Origin: Phyllobacterium calauticae
GTDB taxonomy: Bacteria; Pseudomonadota; Alphaproteobacteria; Rhizobiales; Rhizobiaceae
Direction of reading: 5' to 3'
DNA length: 64,000 bases
Assembly (NCBI RefSeq): GCF_019991125.1
Contig: NZ_JAGENB010000002.1
Span: 1 to 64,000, forward strand
Shown: positions 1-9,162 of the stretch, in pieces
How the letters are laid out: each line of letters begins with the position of its first letter
Numbering within the stretch: position 1 is the stretch's first letter
Translations under genes and position numbers: made by a program
The notes under the pieces: generated by a model
The model's input: the letters and a program-made list of their open reading frames with translations, nothing else
Told to the model about the DNA's origin: nothing
Database searches by the model: none

Positions 1-11
1 GGCAGGCGCAC

Positions 12-1871
12 TCATTCGGCGTTGTCCATCGCCTCCAGCTCATCGATGATGCCTTCAATGACGGAAAGCCCCTTCTGCCAGAAGGCCGGGTCCGTGGCGT
101 CGAGGCCGAACGGCGCGAGCAGTTCGGAATGATGTTTCGTGCCACCGGCTTTCAGCATGTCGAAATATTTTTCCTGAAAGCCCGCATCGGCATTCTGGTA
201 GACCGCGTACAGCGAATTCACCAGGCAATCGCCGAAGGCATAGGCGTAGACATAGAACGGTGAATGGATGAAATGCGGAATATAGGTCCAGAAGGTCTCG
301 TAGCCGGAGCCGAAGCGGATTGCCGGTCCAAGGCTTTCCTTCTGCACATCCAGCCAGATCTCGCCGATGCGGTCGGAGGTCAGTTCGCCATTGGCGCGCT
401 CGGTGTGCACCCGGCGCTCGAACAGGTAGAAGGCGATCTGGCGCACGACCGTGTTGATCATGTCCTCGGCCTTCTGCGCCAGCATGGCCTTGCGCTCGCG
501 CTTGTCGCGGGTTTTTTCCAGCAGCGAGCGGAAGGTCAGCATTTCACCGAAGACGGAGGCGGTTTCGGCGAGCGTCAGCGGTGTTGAGGCCATCAGCGCA
601 CCCTGATCACCGGCCAGAACCTGATGCACGCCATGCCCGAGTTCGTGGGCAAGGGTCATCACGTCACGCGGCTTGCCCATGTAGTTGAGCAGCACATAGG
701 GATGGACCGAAGGCACGGTCGGATGGGCGAAGGCGCCCGGCGACTTGCCGGGGCGCGTGGGCGCATCGATCCAGTTCTTATCGAAGAAAGCGCGGGCGAT
801 ATCGGCCATTTCCGGGGCAAAGCCGTTATAGGCCGACAGCACGGTGTCCCTGGCCTCGGTCCACGGGATCACCGCCTGCGGCGTCTCCGGCAAGGGCGCG
901 TTGCGGTCCCAGTTGTTGAGGTAATCGAGGCCGAGCCACTTGGCCTTCAGCGCGTAATAGCGGTGCGACAGGCGCGGATAGGCCGCCTGCACGGCCTCGG
1001 CCAGCGCGTCCACCACCTCCCGCTCGACGCGGTTGGCCAGGTGGCGGCTGTCGGCAATATCCTGAAAACCGCGCCAGCGATCGGAGATTTCCTTGTCCTT
1101 GGCCAGGGTATTGGTGATCAGCGTGAAGGTGCGCAGATTTTCCTTGAATGTCTTTGCCAGGGCGTCGGATGCCTTCTTGCGCACGGTTCCGTCGGCGTCC
1201 TGCAGCATGTTGAGCGTCGGTTCGAGCGCAAGGTCCTCGCCGTCGACATCAAAGCGCAGTGCCGTCATGGTTTCGTCGAACAGGCGGTTCCAGGCGCCGC
1301 GCCCGGTGATCGACTTCTCATGGAACAGCTGTTCGATCTTGTCATCGAGCTGGTAGGGCTTGTCCTTGCGCAGGTCGACCAGCCAGGGCCGGTAATGGCC
1401 GATGGCGGGATTGCCGTCCATCGCCCTTTCGATCACTGCATCGTCGATGCGGTTGAGTTCGAGGCTGAAGAAGATCAGGTGCGCGCTGGCATTGGTCATC
1501 TTTTCCTGGATGTCGCCATACAGCTTGGCGCGCTTCGGATCGGAGGTATCGCCCGCATAGACCAGCCCGGCATAGGAGACGATCTTGCCGATCAGTTCTT
1601 CCAGCGCTTCGAATTCGCGGATCGCTTCGGCAAAGGTGCCGCCCATCGGTTTGGCGGCTTCGGCGGCCAGATTGCCCTTCCAGCGATTGGCGAAGAGCAT
1701 TGCCAGCGCATCGGCCTTTTGCAGGTCCGTCTTGAGTTCGGTGCTGTCCGCCGAGGGATAGAGATCGGCAAGGTTCCACTCGGGCAGGACGCCGAGAGCG
1801 GTCTGTTCCGCCTTGGCGGCGGCAGCGCCGGACTTTCCGGAAGGCATGTGGTTCGTGATTTCGAATTTCAT
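12..1871 (-). CDS. pepF: Oligoendopeptidase F (M3 family zinc metallopeptidase)
   Basis: This is a cytoplasmic metallopeptidase that cleaves medium-length peptides and takes part in peptide turnover. The 619-residue product has the length usual for PepF. The M3 zinc signature HELGHGVHQ lies at about residues 409-417 (two zinc-binding histidines and the catalytic Glu), and the third ligand is expected in the following LAETASVFGEM segment. The ATG at 1871 begins MKFEITNHM. An upstream in-frame TTG at 1892 would add seven residues and has no better ribosome site. There is no signal peptide. It is transcribed divergently from the DUF882 gene. Family assignment is secure; the natural substrates are unknown. 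Confidence 0.95.
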   Translation of the reverse strand: MKFEITNHMPSGKSGAAAAKAEQTALGVLPEWNLADLYPSADSTELKTDLQKADALAMLFANRWKGNLAAEAAKPMGGTFAEAIREFEALEELIGKIVSYAGLVYAGDTSDPKRAKLYGDIQEKMTNASAHLIFFSLELNRIDDAVIERAMDGNPAIGHYRPWLVDLRKDKPYQLDDKIEQLFHEKSITGRGAWNRLFDETMTALRFDVDGEDLALEPTLNMLQDADGTVRKKASDALAKTFKENLRTFTLITNTLAKDKEISDRWRGFQDIADSRHLANRVEREVVDALAEAVQAAYPRLSHRYYALKAKWLGLDYLNNWDRNAPLPETPQAVIPWTEARDTVLSAYNGFAPEMADIARAFFDKNWIDAPTRPGKSPGAFAHPTVPSVHPYVLLNYMGKPRDVMTLAHELGHGVHQVLAGDQGALMASTPLTLAETASVFGEMLTFRSLLEKTRDKRERKAMLAQKAEDMINTVVRQIAFYLFERRVHTERANGELTSDRIGEIWLDVQKESLGPAIRFGSGYETFWTYIPHFIHSPFYVYAYAFGDCLVNSLYAVYQNADAGFQEKYFDMLKAGGTKHHSELLAPFGLDATDPAFWQKGLSVIEGIIDELEAMDNAE

Positions 1872-2220
1872 TTTGGCACCGTTTTTTGGCAATCAAGCGC
1901 TTGTTCAAACGCGAATCATGAGGGATAGTTTCGGCGAGCGAAAGCTTAAAAGTCCATTGGCGATTGTTCCAGTTGCGTATTCCGCGTTTACAAAACGTGC
2001 GTGCGTAAGACCTAAGAAGGGTGGATTCTCACGCCAAAAGGTCTTAATGGTGCTGTTAACCACCCGTTGACCATGTCTTGAATCAGCTTTTCGCGTCTGG
2101 GTTTTTGCCATGCTCTCAACGTATTTGTTCTTCAATAAGTGACCATTAACCATTAAATCGGATAATCCAGATATTCGGGGACTGGAAAAAACGGTCAAGG
2201 TTGGGACGACATTGTCAAAC
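1872..2220. other. Divergent promoter region between pepF and the DUF882 gene
   Basis: About 350 bp with no convincing gene; it is more AT-rich than its surroundings. It contains TTAA-N7-TTGA at 2056-2070, one mismatch from the CtrA consensus TTAA-N7-TTAA, and a further TTAA at 2044-2047. Short open frames here are not supported. The CtrA resemblance is only suggestive. Confidence 0.4.
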
Positions 2221-4200
2221 ATGATTCATGCACAGAACGGCAAATCGACGGCAGGTTCTTTTGTACGCGCCAGCTGGTTTGTGTTCCTCATGGTCTTCGG
2301 CTCGATGCTGTTTGCATCGGCACAGGCTTCCGCTGAGACACGCACGCTCAAGCTCTATTTCATCCATACGAAGGAACGTGCGGAAATCACGTTCAAGAAA
2401 AATGGACGCTATCAGCAGGACGGCCTGAACAAGCTCAACCGCTTCCTGCGCGACTGGCGCCGCAACGAACCGACGAACATGGACCCCCGCCTGTTCGATC
2501 TGGTCTGGCAGGTCTATCAGGCTGTCGGCGGCTCCGATTATATCCACGTGGTTTCCGCCTACCGCTCTCCGGCCACCAATTCCATGCTGCGCTCGCGCAG
2601 CCGCGGCGTCGCCCAGAAAAGCCAGCACATGCTCGGCAAGGCGATGGACTGGTATCTTCCCGGCGTGAAACTCTCGACCCTGCGCGTGACCGCGCTGAAA
2701 TTCCAGGCTGGCGGCGTCGGCTATTACCCGACATCCGGCTCGCCTTTCGTCCACACGGACGTGGGCAATGTCCGCATGTGGCCGCGCATGAGCCGCCGCG
2801 AACTGCTGGCCGTGTTCCCCGATGGCAAGACGATGCACATCCCTGCGGATGGCAAGCCGCTGCCCGGCTATGAACAGGCCGTTGCCGCCTATGAATCGCG
2901 CAAGCGCAGCGGCGGTTCCGTTCAGGTTGCCAGCAATTCCTCCAGCTCCGGCCGTCGCGGCAAGACCCTGTTCGGCATGCTCTTTGGCGGCGGCGGTGCC
3001 GACGACGAGGAGGATTCCAGCGAAGGCAGCGTTGCCGTGGCCTCTGCGCCGACCCCGTCGCGCAGCGTAGCCCGTGTCGCACGGCCGGCTGCATCGGATG
3101 ATGACGAGGGCGGCGGTGCAACATCGTTGCCGGGCGTGGCGGTCGGACAATCCGCCCCTGCAGCAGCGCCGGCTGCGGCCGCTGCACCGGCTCTGCCGAC
3201 CCGCAATGCGCCTGCGCCTTTGACAGCGCCGCGGCCTGAAACACCGGTCGAAGCCTCGCCGGAAGACAATGCCGCGCTCGCCTTTGTCGTTCCCGTGCCG
3301 CTGCGCCGTCCGGATTATGCGCCGACGCCTGAAGCGGGCGCTCCGGCCACACTGAACGCGCTCGCCGAGGATCAGTCGACCGTTGTCGCAGCCCTGCCGA
3401 CGCCGCGTCCGACCGACAGCGCCGGTGCGATCCGTGACATGATCGCCGCCAATGTGAACACCCCGGCCAATGAGCCCGCACCGGCCCAGCCGGAAATGGT
3501 CAACGCTCTGGTTCCCGTTCCCTTCGACAAGCCGCAGTCCGGTCCCAAGCGCACCGACATGATGGTGGCCTCGGTCGTGCCGAACCCGCGGCCGGCCATG
3601 CCGCCCGCGCAGGCACAGGTCGCCGCTGCGTCGGAACATGATGTCATTCCGGTTCCGAATGAAGATCTGGAGACGATCATCAAGCGGTCCGATGCCGCCC
3701 ATGCCAAGGCACCGGCCGTTGCCGTGGCCCAGCCGGCCCAGGCCATGCCGACAGCGCCGGCAACCACGGGCGGCCGCGTCGTCCGCAACAAGCCTGCGCC
3801 GACACAGAACACGCAGCTGGCATCGGCTGAGCCTCAGCCGTCGCTGCGCCGCACCATGCTGGATGCGGGCGGTTCGGCCGATCCGGTTGCCATGCTCGAC
3901 AGCGGTGTGATCACCACGGGCAAGACCTCGAAGCCGCGCCGCCAGACGGCCAAGAACCAGGGCGCCAAGGCTATTCAGGTTGCCTCGGAAGTGCCGGACC
4001 GGGCGCTGTCCAGCCAGCAGGTCGCCGAGACATCGCCGAACGTCGAACCGGCTGTCCTGCGCAACGAAGCCATGCGCACTGCGCCGACGACGGTGTATAC
4101 GGCAGGCTTCCAGCAGGCGCTGCCGGTGGCCGACACCAACAAGTTCACGGGCAAGGCTGTGACTTTCCTGTCGATTGCGAAGTTCACCGCAACCAACTGA
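2221..4200 (+). CDS. Exported DUF882 (M15-like peptidase fold) protein with long Pro/Ala-rich tail
   Basis: The 659-residue protein begins with a signal peptide (hydrophobic segment FLMVFGSMLFASAQ, probable cleavage after ASA near residue 37). The DUF882/YcbK-like domain follows at about residues 45-200. It keeps the metal-site pattern of M15 D,D-peptidases: H and D in SQHMLGKAMDW and H and D in FVHTDVG. Residues from about 230 to the end form a low-complexity Pro/Ala/Val-rich tail, presumably unstructured. The role is probably peptidoglycan binding or hydrolysis in the periplasm (inferred from the fold). The ATG at 2221 is preferred over an in-frame TTG at 2212. It is followed by a strong terminator. 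Confidence 0.85.
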   Translation: MIHAQNGKSTAGSFVRASWFVFLMVFGSMLFASAQASAETRTLKLYFIHTKERAEITFKKNGRYQQDGLNKLNRFLRDWRRNEPTNMDPRLFDLVWQVYQAVGGSDYIHVVSAYRSPATNSMLRSRSRGVAQKSQHMLGKAMDWYLPGVKLSTLRVTALKFQAGGVGYYPTSGSPFVHTDVGNVRMWPRMSRRELLAVFPDGKTMHIPADGKPLPGYEQAVAAYESRKRSGGSVQVASNSSSSGRRGKTLFGMLFGGGGADDEEDSSEGSVAVASAPTPSRSVARVARPAASDDDEGGGATSLPGVAVGQSAPAAAPAAAAAPALPTRNAPAPLTAPRPETPVEASPEDNAALAFVVPVPLRRPDYAPTPEAGAPATLNALAEDQSTVVAALPTPRPTDSAGAIRDMIAANVNTPANEPAPAQPEMVNALVPVPFDKPQSGPKRTDMMVASVVPNPRPAMPPAQAQVAAASEHDVIPVPNEDLETIIKRSDAAHAKAPAVAVAQPAQAMPTAPATTGGRVVRNKPAPTQNTQLASAEPQPSLRRTMLDAGGSADPVAMLDSGVITTGKTSKPRRQTAKNQGAKAIQVASEVPDRALSSQQVAETSPNVEPAVLRNEAMRTAPTTVYTAGFQQALPVADTNKFTGKAVTFLSIAKFTATN

Positions 4201-4220
4201 TCGCCCGTTCACGGGTCAAA

Positions 4221-4254
4221 CAAAAGGGCGGCCCTTGCGGAGCCGCCCTTTTTC
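4221..4254. terminator. Bidirectional intrinsic terminator
   Basis: An 11-bp perfect stem (AAAAGGGCGGC at 4222-4232 paired with GCCGCCCTTTT at 4242-4252) carries a T-run on either strand. It lies between the convergent DUF882 gene and eda and can serve both. Confidence 0.9.
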
Positions 4255-4274
4255 ATATGCCGGTGAACGATGCT

Positions 4275-4916
4275 TTAGGCTTTCGCCAGTTTGGCGGCCT
4301 CGGCGGCGAGCTTGGTGATGTCGTCCCACTTCCCGGCCTGAACCAGATTTTCCGGGGCAACCCAGGAGCCGCCGACGCAGACGACGTTCGGCAGATCGAG
4401 ATAGGTCTTGGCGTTGCCAGCACCGATGCCGCCGGTCGGGCAGAACTGGATACCGGCAAAGGGTGACGACAGGGATTTGAGGAAGGACGCCCCGCCTGCC
4501 TGCTCGGCCGGGAAGAATTTCAGCATGGTGTAGCCTTCTTCGCGCAGGGCCATGATTTCCGCCGGTGTGATCGCACCGGGGAGCAGAGGCACCTTGCCGG
4601 CGCTGGCGGCCTTCAGCAGCTGCGGCGTGGCGCCGGGGCTGACGATGAAACGCGATCCCGCGGCGCTGGCCTCTTCATACTGGCGCGCATTGAGAATGGT
4701 CCCGGCGCCGACGATGGCCTCGGGCACGTCATTGGCGACGGCGCGGATGGCGTCGAGCGCGGCGGGCGTGCGCAGGGTGATCTCGATCGCCGGAAGGCCA
4801 CCGGCGGCCAGCGCACGGGCCAGAGGCACCGCATGGGCGACGTCGTGGACGAGAATGACCGGGATAACCGGCTGGCCCTTCAGAACGGGTAATAGCAAAT
4901 CGGTCTTCTGGGCCAT
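4275..4916 (-). CDS. eda: 2-dehydro-3-deoxy-phosphogluconate (KDPG/KHG) aldolase
   Basis: Class I aldolase that splits KDPG to pyruvate and glyceraldehyde-3-phosphate in the Entner-Doudoroff pathway. The 213-residue product has the usual length. The Schiff-base Lys in LKFFPAEQ falls at residue 133, the position seen in the E. coli enzyme when translation starts at 4916. This supports that ATG over the one at 4958. A clear ribosome site (GGAGAG) sits six bases upstream of 4916. The catalytic Glu is in EITLRTPAA. The longer frame starting at 4958 would overlap the stop of the upstream muramidase gene. edd and zwf are not in this window. Confidence 0.93.
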   Translation of the reverse strand: MAQKTDLLLPVLKGQPVIPVILVHDVAHAVPLARALAAGGLPAIEITLRTPAALDAIRAVANDVPEAIVGAGTILNARQYEEASAAGSRFIVSPGATPQLLKAASAGKVPLLPGAITPAEIMALREEGYTMLKFFPAEQAGGASFLKSLSSPFAGIQFCPTGGIGAGNAKTYLDLPNVVCVGGSWVAPENLVQAGKWDDITKLAAEAAKLAKA

Positions 4917-4954
4917 GTCAAACTCTCCGCTGTTGATGGGTTCAATCGATTTAG

Positions 4955-5587
4955 TCATACCGGGCCGCTTTGTCCACCGGTTGCTGTGGTGCCGCGAGAT
5001 TCCGCCGCGGCAAAACGGCGCCAGGCGAGGGCCAGTTTGGCATCATAGCGGTTCTGTGTGAACTTTGGACCATTATAGGCACGGGCAAAGCTCTTCCAGT
5101 CGTGCCGTACCAGGGCGGGCATGAGGTTGTTGTGCGCGATGAAGCGGATCATCAGACGAAGCTGCCCCTTGAGGGAAGCGCGCGCCTCGGCGGCGAGCGC
5201 CTCGACGCTGTCATGGCCAAGGCATTTCCAGTGCGCGCCCATGACCTGGCCGATCCCCCAGGATACGGATTCAAGCGCCGCCTGCCGGTCAATGGCGATG
5301 GCTGCCTCCAGCAGCTGCCAGCGCGCCGCCTGGGATGCGGGATTGCGGACCGCACCGGCGGCAGGGTTGGCAAGACCCCTGCTGCGGGCGACCTGCCGCT
5401 GCGCGCCAGAGAGACGCTGGTCGAAATAGTGCCCCTCGAAGCGGATGGGCGGTTCGCTGCGCCCATCGATCCGGTAAAGGCAGACGCCGCCGCTTTCCAC
5501 CTCGGCGACCGCAAGCAGCACCGCCGGTTCGATCCCGGCCTGCTGCGCCTCGTCGCGGATGTCACGTATATCCTGTTGTGAAAACAT
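4955..5587 (-). CDS. N-acetylmuramidase-like (DUF3380) protein
   Basis: A 210-residue protein of the N-acetylmuramidase/endolysin family that degrades the peptidoglycan glycan strand. The N-terminal AVAEVESGG contains the probable catalytic Glu (about residue 26). It is followed by the family-typical segment with GHYFDQRL and, further on, SWGIGQVMG and FIAHNNLMPALV. Its whole length is one domain. The start at 5587 has GAGGGA about nine bases upstream; an alternative ATG lies at 5620. There is no signal peptide and no neighbouring holin or phage genes, so this is a solitary chromosomal copy, perhaps a domesticated phage lysin. It is co-directional with and just upstream of eda. Confidence 0.8.
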   Translation of the reverse strand: MFSQQDIRDIRDEAQQAGIEPAVLLAVAEVESGGVCLYRIDGRSEPPIRFEGHYFDQRLSGAQRQVARSRGLANPAAGAVRNPASQAARWQLLEAAIAIDRQAALESVSWGIGQVMGAHWKCLGHDSVEALAAEARASLKGQLRLMIRFIAHNNLMPALVRHDWKSFARAYNGPKFTQNRYDAKLALAWRRFAAAESRGTTATGGQSGPV

Positions 5588-5700
5588 ATTCTCAGTCCCT
5601 CGGGAATTGTACCTGTTCACCAGGGATTATCCGGGGCCTTGGGGCGCAATGGATAAGTAAACGCTGCAAATCTCTTGAAATCATCGCTCAGGAGCAGTAG

Positions 5701-6642
5701 TTGCAGTGGATCATGACCGATCACACAGCAAACTTGCCCTTCAAAGTGGCAGCACTCTACCGTTTTGCCCGGCTGGAACATTACCAGGCGTTGCAGGAGC
5801 CGTTGGCGCAACTGTGCTGCGGGTCGGGCATCAAGGGCACGCTGCTGCTGGCGGCCGAAGGCATCAACGGCACCGTGGCCGGCACGCCCGAAGCCATTGA
5901 CAGGCTGGTCGCGTTCCTTGAGGCGGAGCCGGCCATTGCCGGCATGGAACTGAAATTTTCCCACGCGAGCGAAATGCCGTTCAAGCGCATGAAGGTGCGG
6001 CTGAAAAAGGAAATCGTCACCATGGGCGTCGAGGATATCGACCCGCTCCAGAGCGTCGGCACCTATGTCCCGGCGCAGGAGTGGAACGCCCTGATTTCCG
6101 ATCCGGGTACGATCGTCATCGATACGCGTAACGATTATGAAACGGCGATCGGCACCTTTGCCAATGCGGTCGATCCGCAGACAAAGACGTTCCGCGAGTT
6201 CCCGCAATGGGTGGAAAACCACCGGGACGAACTGGAAGGCAAGAAGATCGCCATGTTCTGCACCGGCGGCATCCGCTGCGAGAAGGCGACAGCCTTCGTC
6301 AAGGGGCTGGGCTTCGACGATGTGGTCCACCTGAAGGGCGGCATCCTCAAATATCTCGAGGACGTGCCCGCCGCTGAAAGCCGCTGGGAAGGCGAATGTT
6401 TTGTTTTCGACGAGCGCGTCTCGGTCGGTCATGGCCTGGTGGAAGGGGCGGCGGAGCTGTGCCACGCCTGCCGCAATCCGATTGCGCCGGAGAACAAATT
6501 GTCTCCGCTGTTCGCGGAAGGCATTTCGTGCCCGAAATGCTATCACGAGCGGACGGACGCCGACCGTGCCCGCTTTGCCGAACGGCAAAAACAGGTGAAA
6601 CTCGCCAAACTGCGCGGCGAAAAGCACCATATCGGCTCCTGA
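5701..6642 (+). CDS. trhO: tRNA uridine(34) hydroxylase / rhodanese-like protein TrhO
   Basis: Member of the YceA/TrhO family, which performs oxygen-dependent hydroxylation of tRNA wobble uridine 34. A 313-residue product has an N-terminal YceA domain (about residues 1-100) and a central rhodanese domain with the catalytic Cys in FCTGGIRCE at about 187. A C-terminal region carries two CxxC pairs (CHAC and CPKC). Start choice: GGAG at 5691-5694 is six bases from a TTG at 5701, but nineteen from the first ATG at 5713. The TTG is therefore plausible, although homologues often begin near the ATG. It is divergent from the muramidase gene. Confidence 0.93.
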   Translation: MQWIMTDHTANLPFKVAALYRFARLEHYQALQEPLAQLCCGSGIKGTLLLAAEGINGTVAGTPEAIDRLVAFLEAEPAIAGMELKFSHASEMPFKRMKVRLKKEIVTMGVEDIDPLQSVGTYVPAQEWNALISDPGTIVIDTRNDYETAIGTFANAVDPQTKTFREFPQWVENHRDELEGKKIAMFCTGGIRCEKATAFVKGLGFDDVVHLKGGILKYLEDVPAAESRWEGECFVFDERVSVGHGLVEGAAELCHACRNPIAPENKLSPLFAEGISCPKCYHERTDADRARFAERQKQVKLAKLRGEKHHIGS

Positions 6643-6729
6643 TCACAAAAAATCCATCTGTCATTGCAATGACGCCATGCCGACCCTAACTAGGTCGGGA
6701 CGCATCCGTGCAGCCATGAGGAGATTTGC

Positions 6730-7446
6730 ATGTTCGACCCGAAGAAGATTCTTGATGATTTTCTGGGAAGCAGTATTCCCGGAACTGGAACCTCCGTTCG
6801 AGATACGGCCGGCAAGGCAACACAGATGGCCAAGGACAATCCGCTGGCTGCCGGCGCTCTGGCCGCTGTGCTGCTGGGCACAGGCACGGGCCGCGACATC
6901 GCCGGCGGTGCGCTGAAGCTGGGCGGCCTCGCTGCCGTGGCCGGGCTCGCCTACAAGGCCTATCAGAATTACCAGTCGGGCAATGCACCGGCCGAAACGG
7001 CAAAGGCCGGGGAGCCGGACCTGCTGCCGCCGCCCGACGATTCAAGCTTCCATCCGGCAACGGCGCCACAGGGCGAGCATGAGTTCGCGCTGGTGCTGGT
7101 GCGCGCCATGATAGCCGCTGCCCGCGCCGATGGCCATGTGGACGAGGCGGAACGGGCACGCATTGCCGAAAAGCTCTCGCTTTCCGGCATGAACAGCGAC
7201 ACGCAGGAATTCCTGGCCACGGAGCTGAACGCCCCCGTCAATGTCGACGCGCTGGTTGCCGCCGCCGCCACCGATGCGCAGAAGGTCGAACTCTACACGG
7301 CATCGCGCCTTGCCATCGAGGCCAAGACCCGCGCGGAACGCGGCTATCTCGATCTCCTGGCCGGACGCCTGAAACTGCCTGACAATCTCATCGATCATAT
7401 CGAGGCCACTGTGGCCAATGTGAAAACGCCCGCGCCGCAGGCGTAA
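6730..7446 (+). CDS. DUF533 / TerB-like family protein
   Basis: A 238-residue protein beginning MFDPKKILDDFLG. A Gly/Ala-rich hydrophobic segment at about residues 40-75 could be membrane-associated. The C-terminal 130 residues form an all-helical TerB-like (DUF533, YebE family) domain with acidic residues in ARADGHVDEAERARI and GYLDLLAGRL. The molecular function of DUF533 is not known; TerB-like folds are tied to tellurite resistance and metal sensing only by similarity. It ends in a strong terminator, so it is probably a single-gene unit. GAGGAG-like sequence lies just before the ATG. Confidence 0.8.
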   Translation: MFDPKKILDDFLGSSIPGTGTSVRDTAGKATQMAKDNPLAAGALAAVLLGTGTGRDIAGGALKLGGLAAVAGLAYKAYQNYQSGNAPAETAKAGEPDLLPPPDDSSFHPATAPQGEHEFALVLVRAMIAAARADGHVDEAERARIAEKLSLSGMNSDTQEFLATELNAPVNVDALVAAAATDAQKVELYTASRLAIEAKTRAERGYLDLLAGRLKLPDNLIDHIEATVANVKTPAPQA

Positions 7447-7469
7447 CCGCGATCGAACCGGCATGGAAG

Positions 7470-7497
7470 ACACCCGCCCCGACAGGCGGGTGTTTTG
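7470..7497 (+). terminator. Intrinsic terminator after the DUF533 gene
   Basis: A perfect 9-bp stem (ACACCCGCC at 7470-7478, GGCGGGTGT at 7485-7493), 6-base loop, followed by TTT. Confidence 0.9.
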
Positions 7498-7723
7498 CTC
7501 TCGACAAGACAAACGACTCCAGTCTAGTTTGACGCGTTCTGACTCGGGGCCGAGGGTTCGTCAGGACGTCCGGGCAGTGTCGATGGCTGCCATTGCGTCA
7601 AGGGTTTTGAGAGCGTCCGGGTCGCGCGCGCTTTGTTCGGACCCACCATCATGTCTCTATGTATGCAACTGGATGCATGGCCGGTGTGAGACCGCCGTGG
7701 ATTCGTGGACAGGGGTGGACCTC

Positions 7724-8476
7724 ATGAAAAAAATTCTCATTCTGGGCTTTATGGTTCTGGCGGCGATGGCGGGTGCCAACGGTGCCTCTGCCGCCGAAAA
7801 GGTAACGGTGTTTGCTGCGGCGAGCATGAAGGAAGTGGTCGAAACGGCGGCTGCGAAGTTCGAAGCAAAGACCGGCACGAAAGTGACCTCCTCCTTTGCC
7901 GCATCGTCGGTGCTGGCCAAGCAGATCGAGCAGGGCGCGCCCGCGAACATCTTCATTTCCGCCGATCTCGACTGGATGGACTATCTCGAGCAGCGCAATC
8001 TCATCGACAAGCCGTCGCGCAAGATCGTTGCGGGCAATGCATTGGTGATCCTCACCAAGGCGGACAAGGGCGATGCGGCAACCATCCTGAAGGCCGGACG
8101 CTTTGCCATGGGCGATCCCAGCAACGTGCCCGCCGGCAAATATGGCAAGAGCGCACTGGAAACATTGAAAGTCTGGGACGATGTCGCCAAGAACGCCGTT
8201 TTTACCGAGAACGTGCGCGCGGCGCTGGAATTCGTGCGCCGCGGCGAGGCGAATTCCGCCATTGTCTATGCCTCGGACCATACGGCTGCGCCCGAACTGA
8301 TCGAAGCCTATCGTTTCGCCGGTTCGACGCACAAGCCCATCCTCTATCCGGCCGCGCTGGTCGGCAAGGTGCCTTCGGCCGAAGGCAAGGCATTCCTCGA
8401 TTTCCTCGCCAGCGATGAAGGCCAGGACATCATCAAGTCGAAAGGCTTCGTCGGCGCATCTGACAAGGCAGGCTGA
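7724..8476 (+). CDS. modA: Molybdate ABC transporter, periplasmic binding protein
   Basis: ModA captures molybdate in the periplasm for ModBC. The 250-residue product has a signal peptide (MKKILILGFMVLAAM..., cleavage after ASA near residue 24). The mature start EKVTVFAAASMKEVV is typical, as are SSFAASSVLAKQIEQGAPANIFISAD and the later NSAIVYASD. The ATG at 7724 follows an AGGGGTGG ribosome site. The open frame extends back to 7463, but that part lies across the upstream terminator and is not coding. First gene of modABC; no modE-like gene is seen in the window. Upstream ATGCA-N6-TGCAT (7663-7678) is only a weak candidate for a ModE site. Confidence 0.95.
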   Translation: MKKILILGFMVLAAMAGANGASAAEKVTVFAAASMKEVVETAAAKFEAKTGTKVTSSFAASSVLAKQIEQGAPANIFISADLDWMDYLEQRNLIDKPSRKIVAGNALVILTKADKGDAATILKAGRFAMGDPSNVPAGKYGKSALETLKVWDDVAKNAVFTENVRAALEFVRRGEANSAIVYASDHTAAPELIEAYRFAGSTHKPILYPAALVGKVPSAEGKAFLDFLASDEGQDIIKSKGFVGASDKAG

Positions 8477-8478
8477 CA

Positions 8479-9162
8479 GTGCTGGGTGAGACAGAATGGG
8501 CCATCGTTCTTCTGTCGCTGAGGGTCGCGCTGGTCGCGATCCTCGTCGCTCTGCCCTTTGCCTTCGTTTTCGCCTGGATTCTGGCGCGCTTTTCCTTCTG
8601 GGGCAAAAGCCTGTTGCAGGCGCTGATCACCATGCCGCTGGTCATTCCGCCCGTGGTCACCGGCTATCTCCTGCTGGTGTGGTTCGGCGCGCGCGGCATG
8701 CTGGGCGGCTTTTTAAATGACGTGTTCGGGCTGACCTTTTCCTTCCGCTGGACCGGTGCGGCGCTGGCGGCGGGCGTCATGGCCTTTCCCCTGCTGGTGC
8801 GGCCGATGCGCCTTTCCATTGAAAGCCTCGATCGCGGCCTCGAGGAGGCGGCGCGCTCGCTCGGCGCCGGGCGTATCGTGGTGTTCCTGACGGTGACGCT
8901 GCCGCTCCTGCTGCCGGGCATTCTCGCTGGGGCGGTGCTGGGCTTTGCCAAGGCGCTGGGTGAATTCGGGGCGACGATCACTTTTGTGTCCAATATTCCG
9001 GGTGAAACACAGACCCTGTCGCTTGCCATCTATTCGTTGCTGCAGAGCCCGAATGGCGATGTGGCCGCGCTGCGGCTGATCCTGGTTTCCGTGGTGATTT
9101 CAATTGTCGCGGTGGTTGCATCCGAATGGCTGCAGCGGCGGCTCAGCGGAGGGCGGGCATGA
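8479..9162 (+). CDS. modB: Molybdate ABC transporter permease
   Basis: Inner-membrane channel of the molybdate importer, 227 residues with about five to six hydrophobic segments. The cytoplasmic EAA loop reads EEAARSLGAGRIVVFLTVTLPLLLPGI. It starts with GTG at 8479, two bases after the modA stop, and its stop overlaps the modC start (ATGA at 9159-9162), so translation is probably coupled. Confidence 0.95.
   Translation: MLGETEWAIVLLSLRVALVAILVALPFAFVFAWILARFSFWGKSLLQALITMPLVIPPVVTGYLLLVWFGARGMLGGFLNDVFGLTFSFRWTGAALAAGVMAFPLLVRPMRLSIESLDRGLEEAARSLGAGRIVVFLTVTLPLLLPGILAGAVLGFAKALGEFGATITFVSNIPGETQTLSLAIYSLLQSPNGDVAALRLILVSVVISIVAVVASEWLQRRLSGGRA

Noticed and set aside
2044-2070. CtrA binding site
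   Set aside because: TTAA-N7-TTGA has one mismatch and the flanking gene is not a known CtrA target; kept only as a note in the intergenic entry.
4955-5587. Prophage remnant around the muramidase gene
   Set aside because: No holin, tail, integrase or attachment-site sequence around it; neighbours are housekeeping genes.
7655-7685. Possible ModE box upstream of modA
   Set aside because: Only a 5-bp inverted repeat (ATGCA/TGCAT); it does not match the ModE consensus well enough and no modE is nearby.
7463-7723. Upstream extension of the modA frame
   Set aside because: It begins inside the preceding terminator and precedes a textbook signal peptide at 7724.
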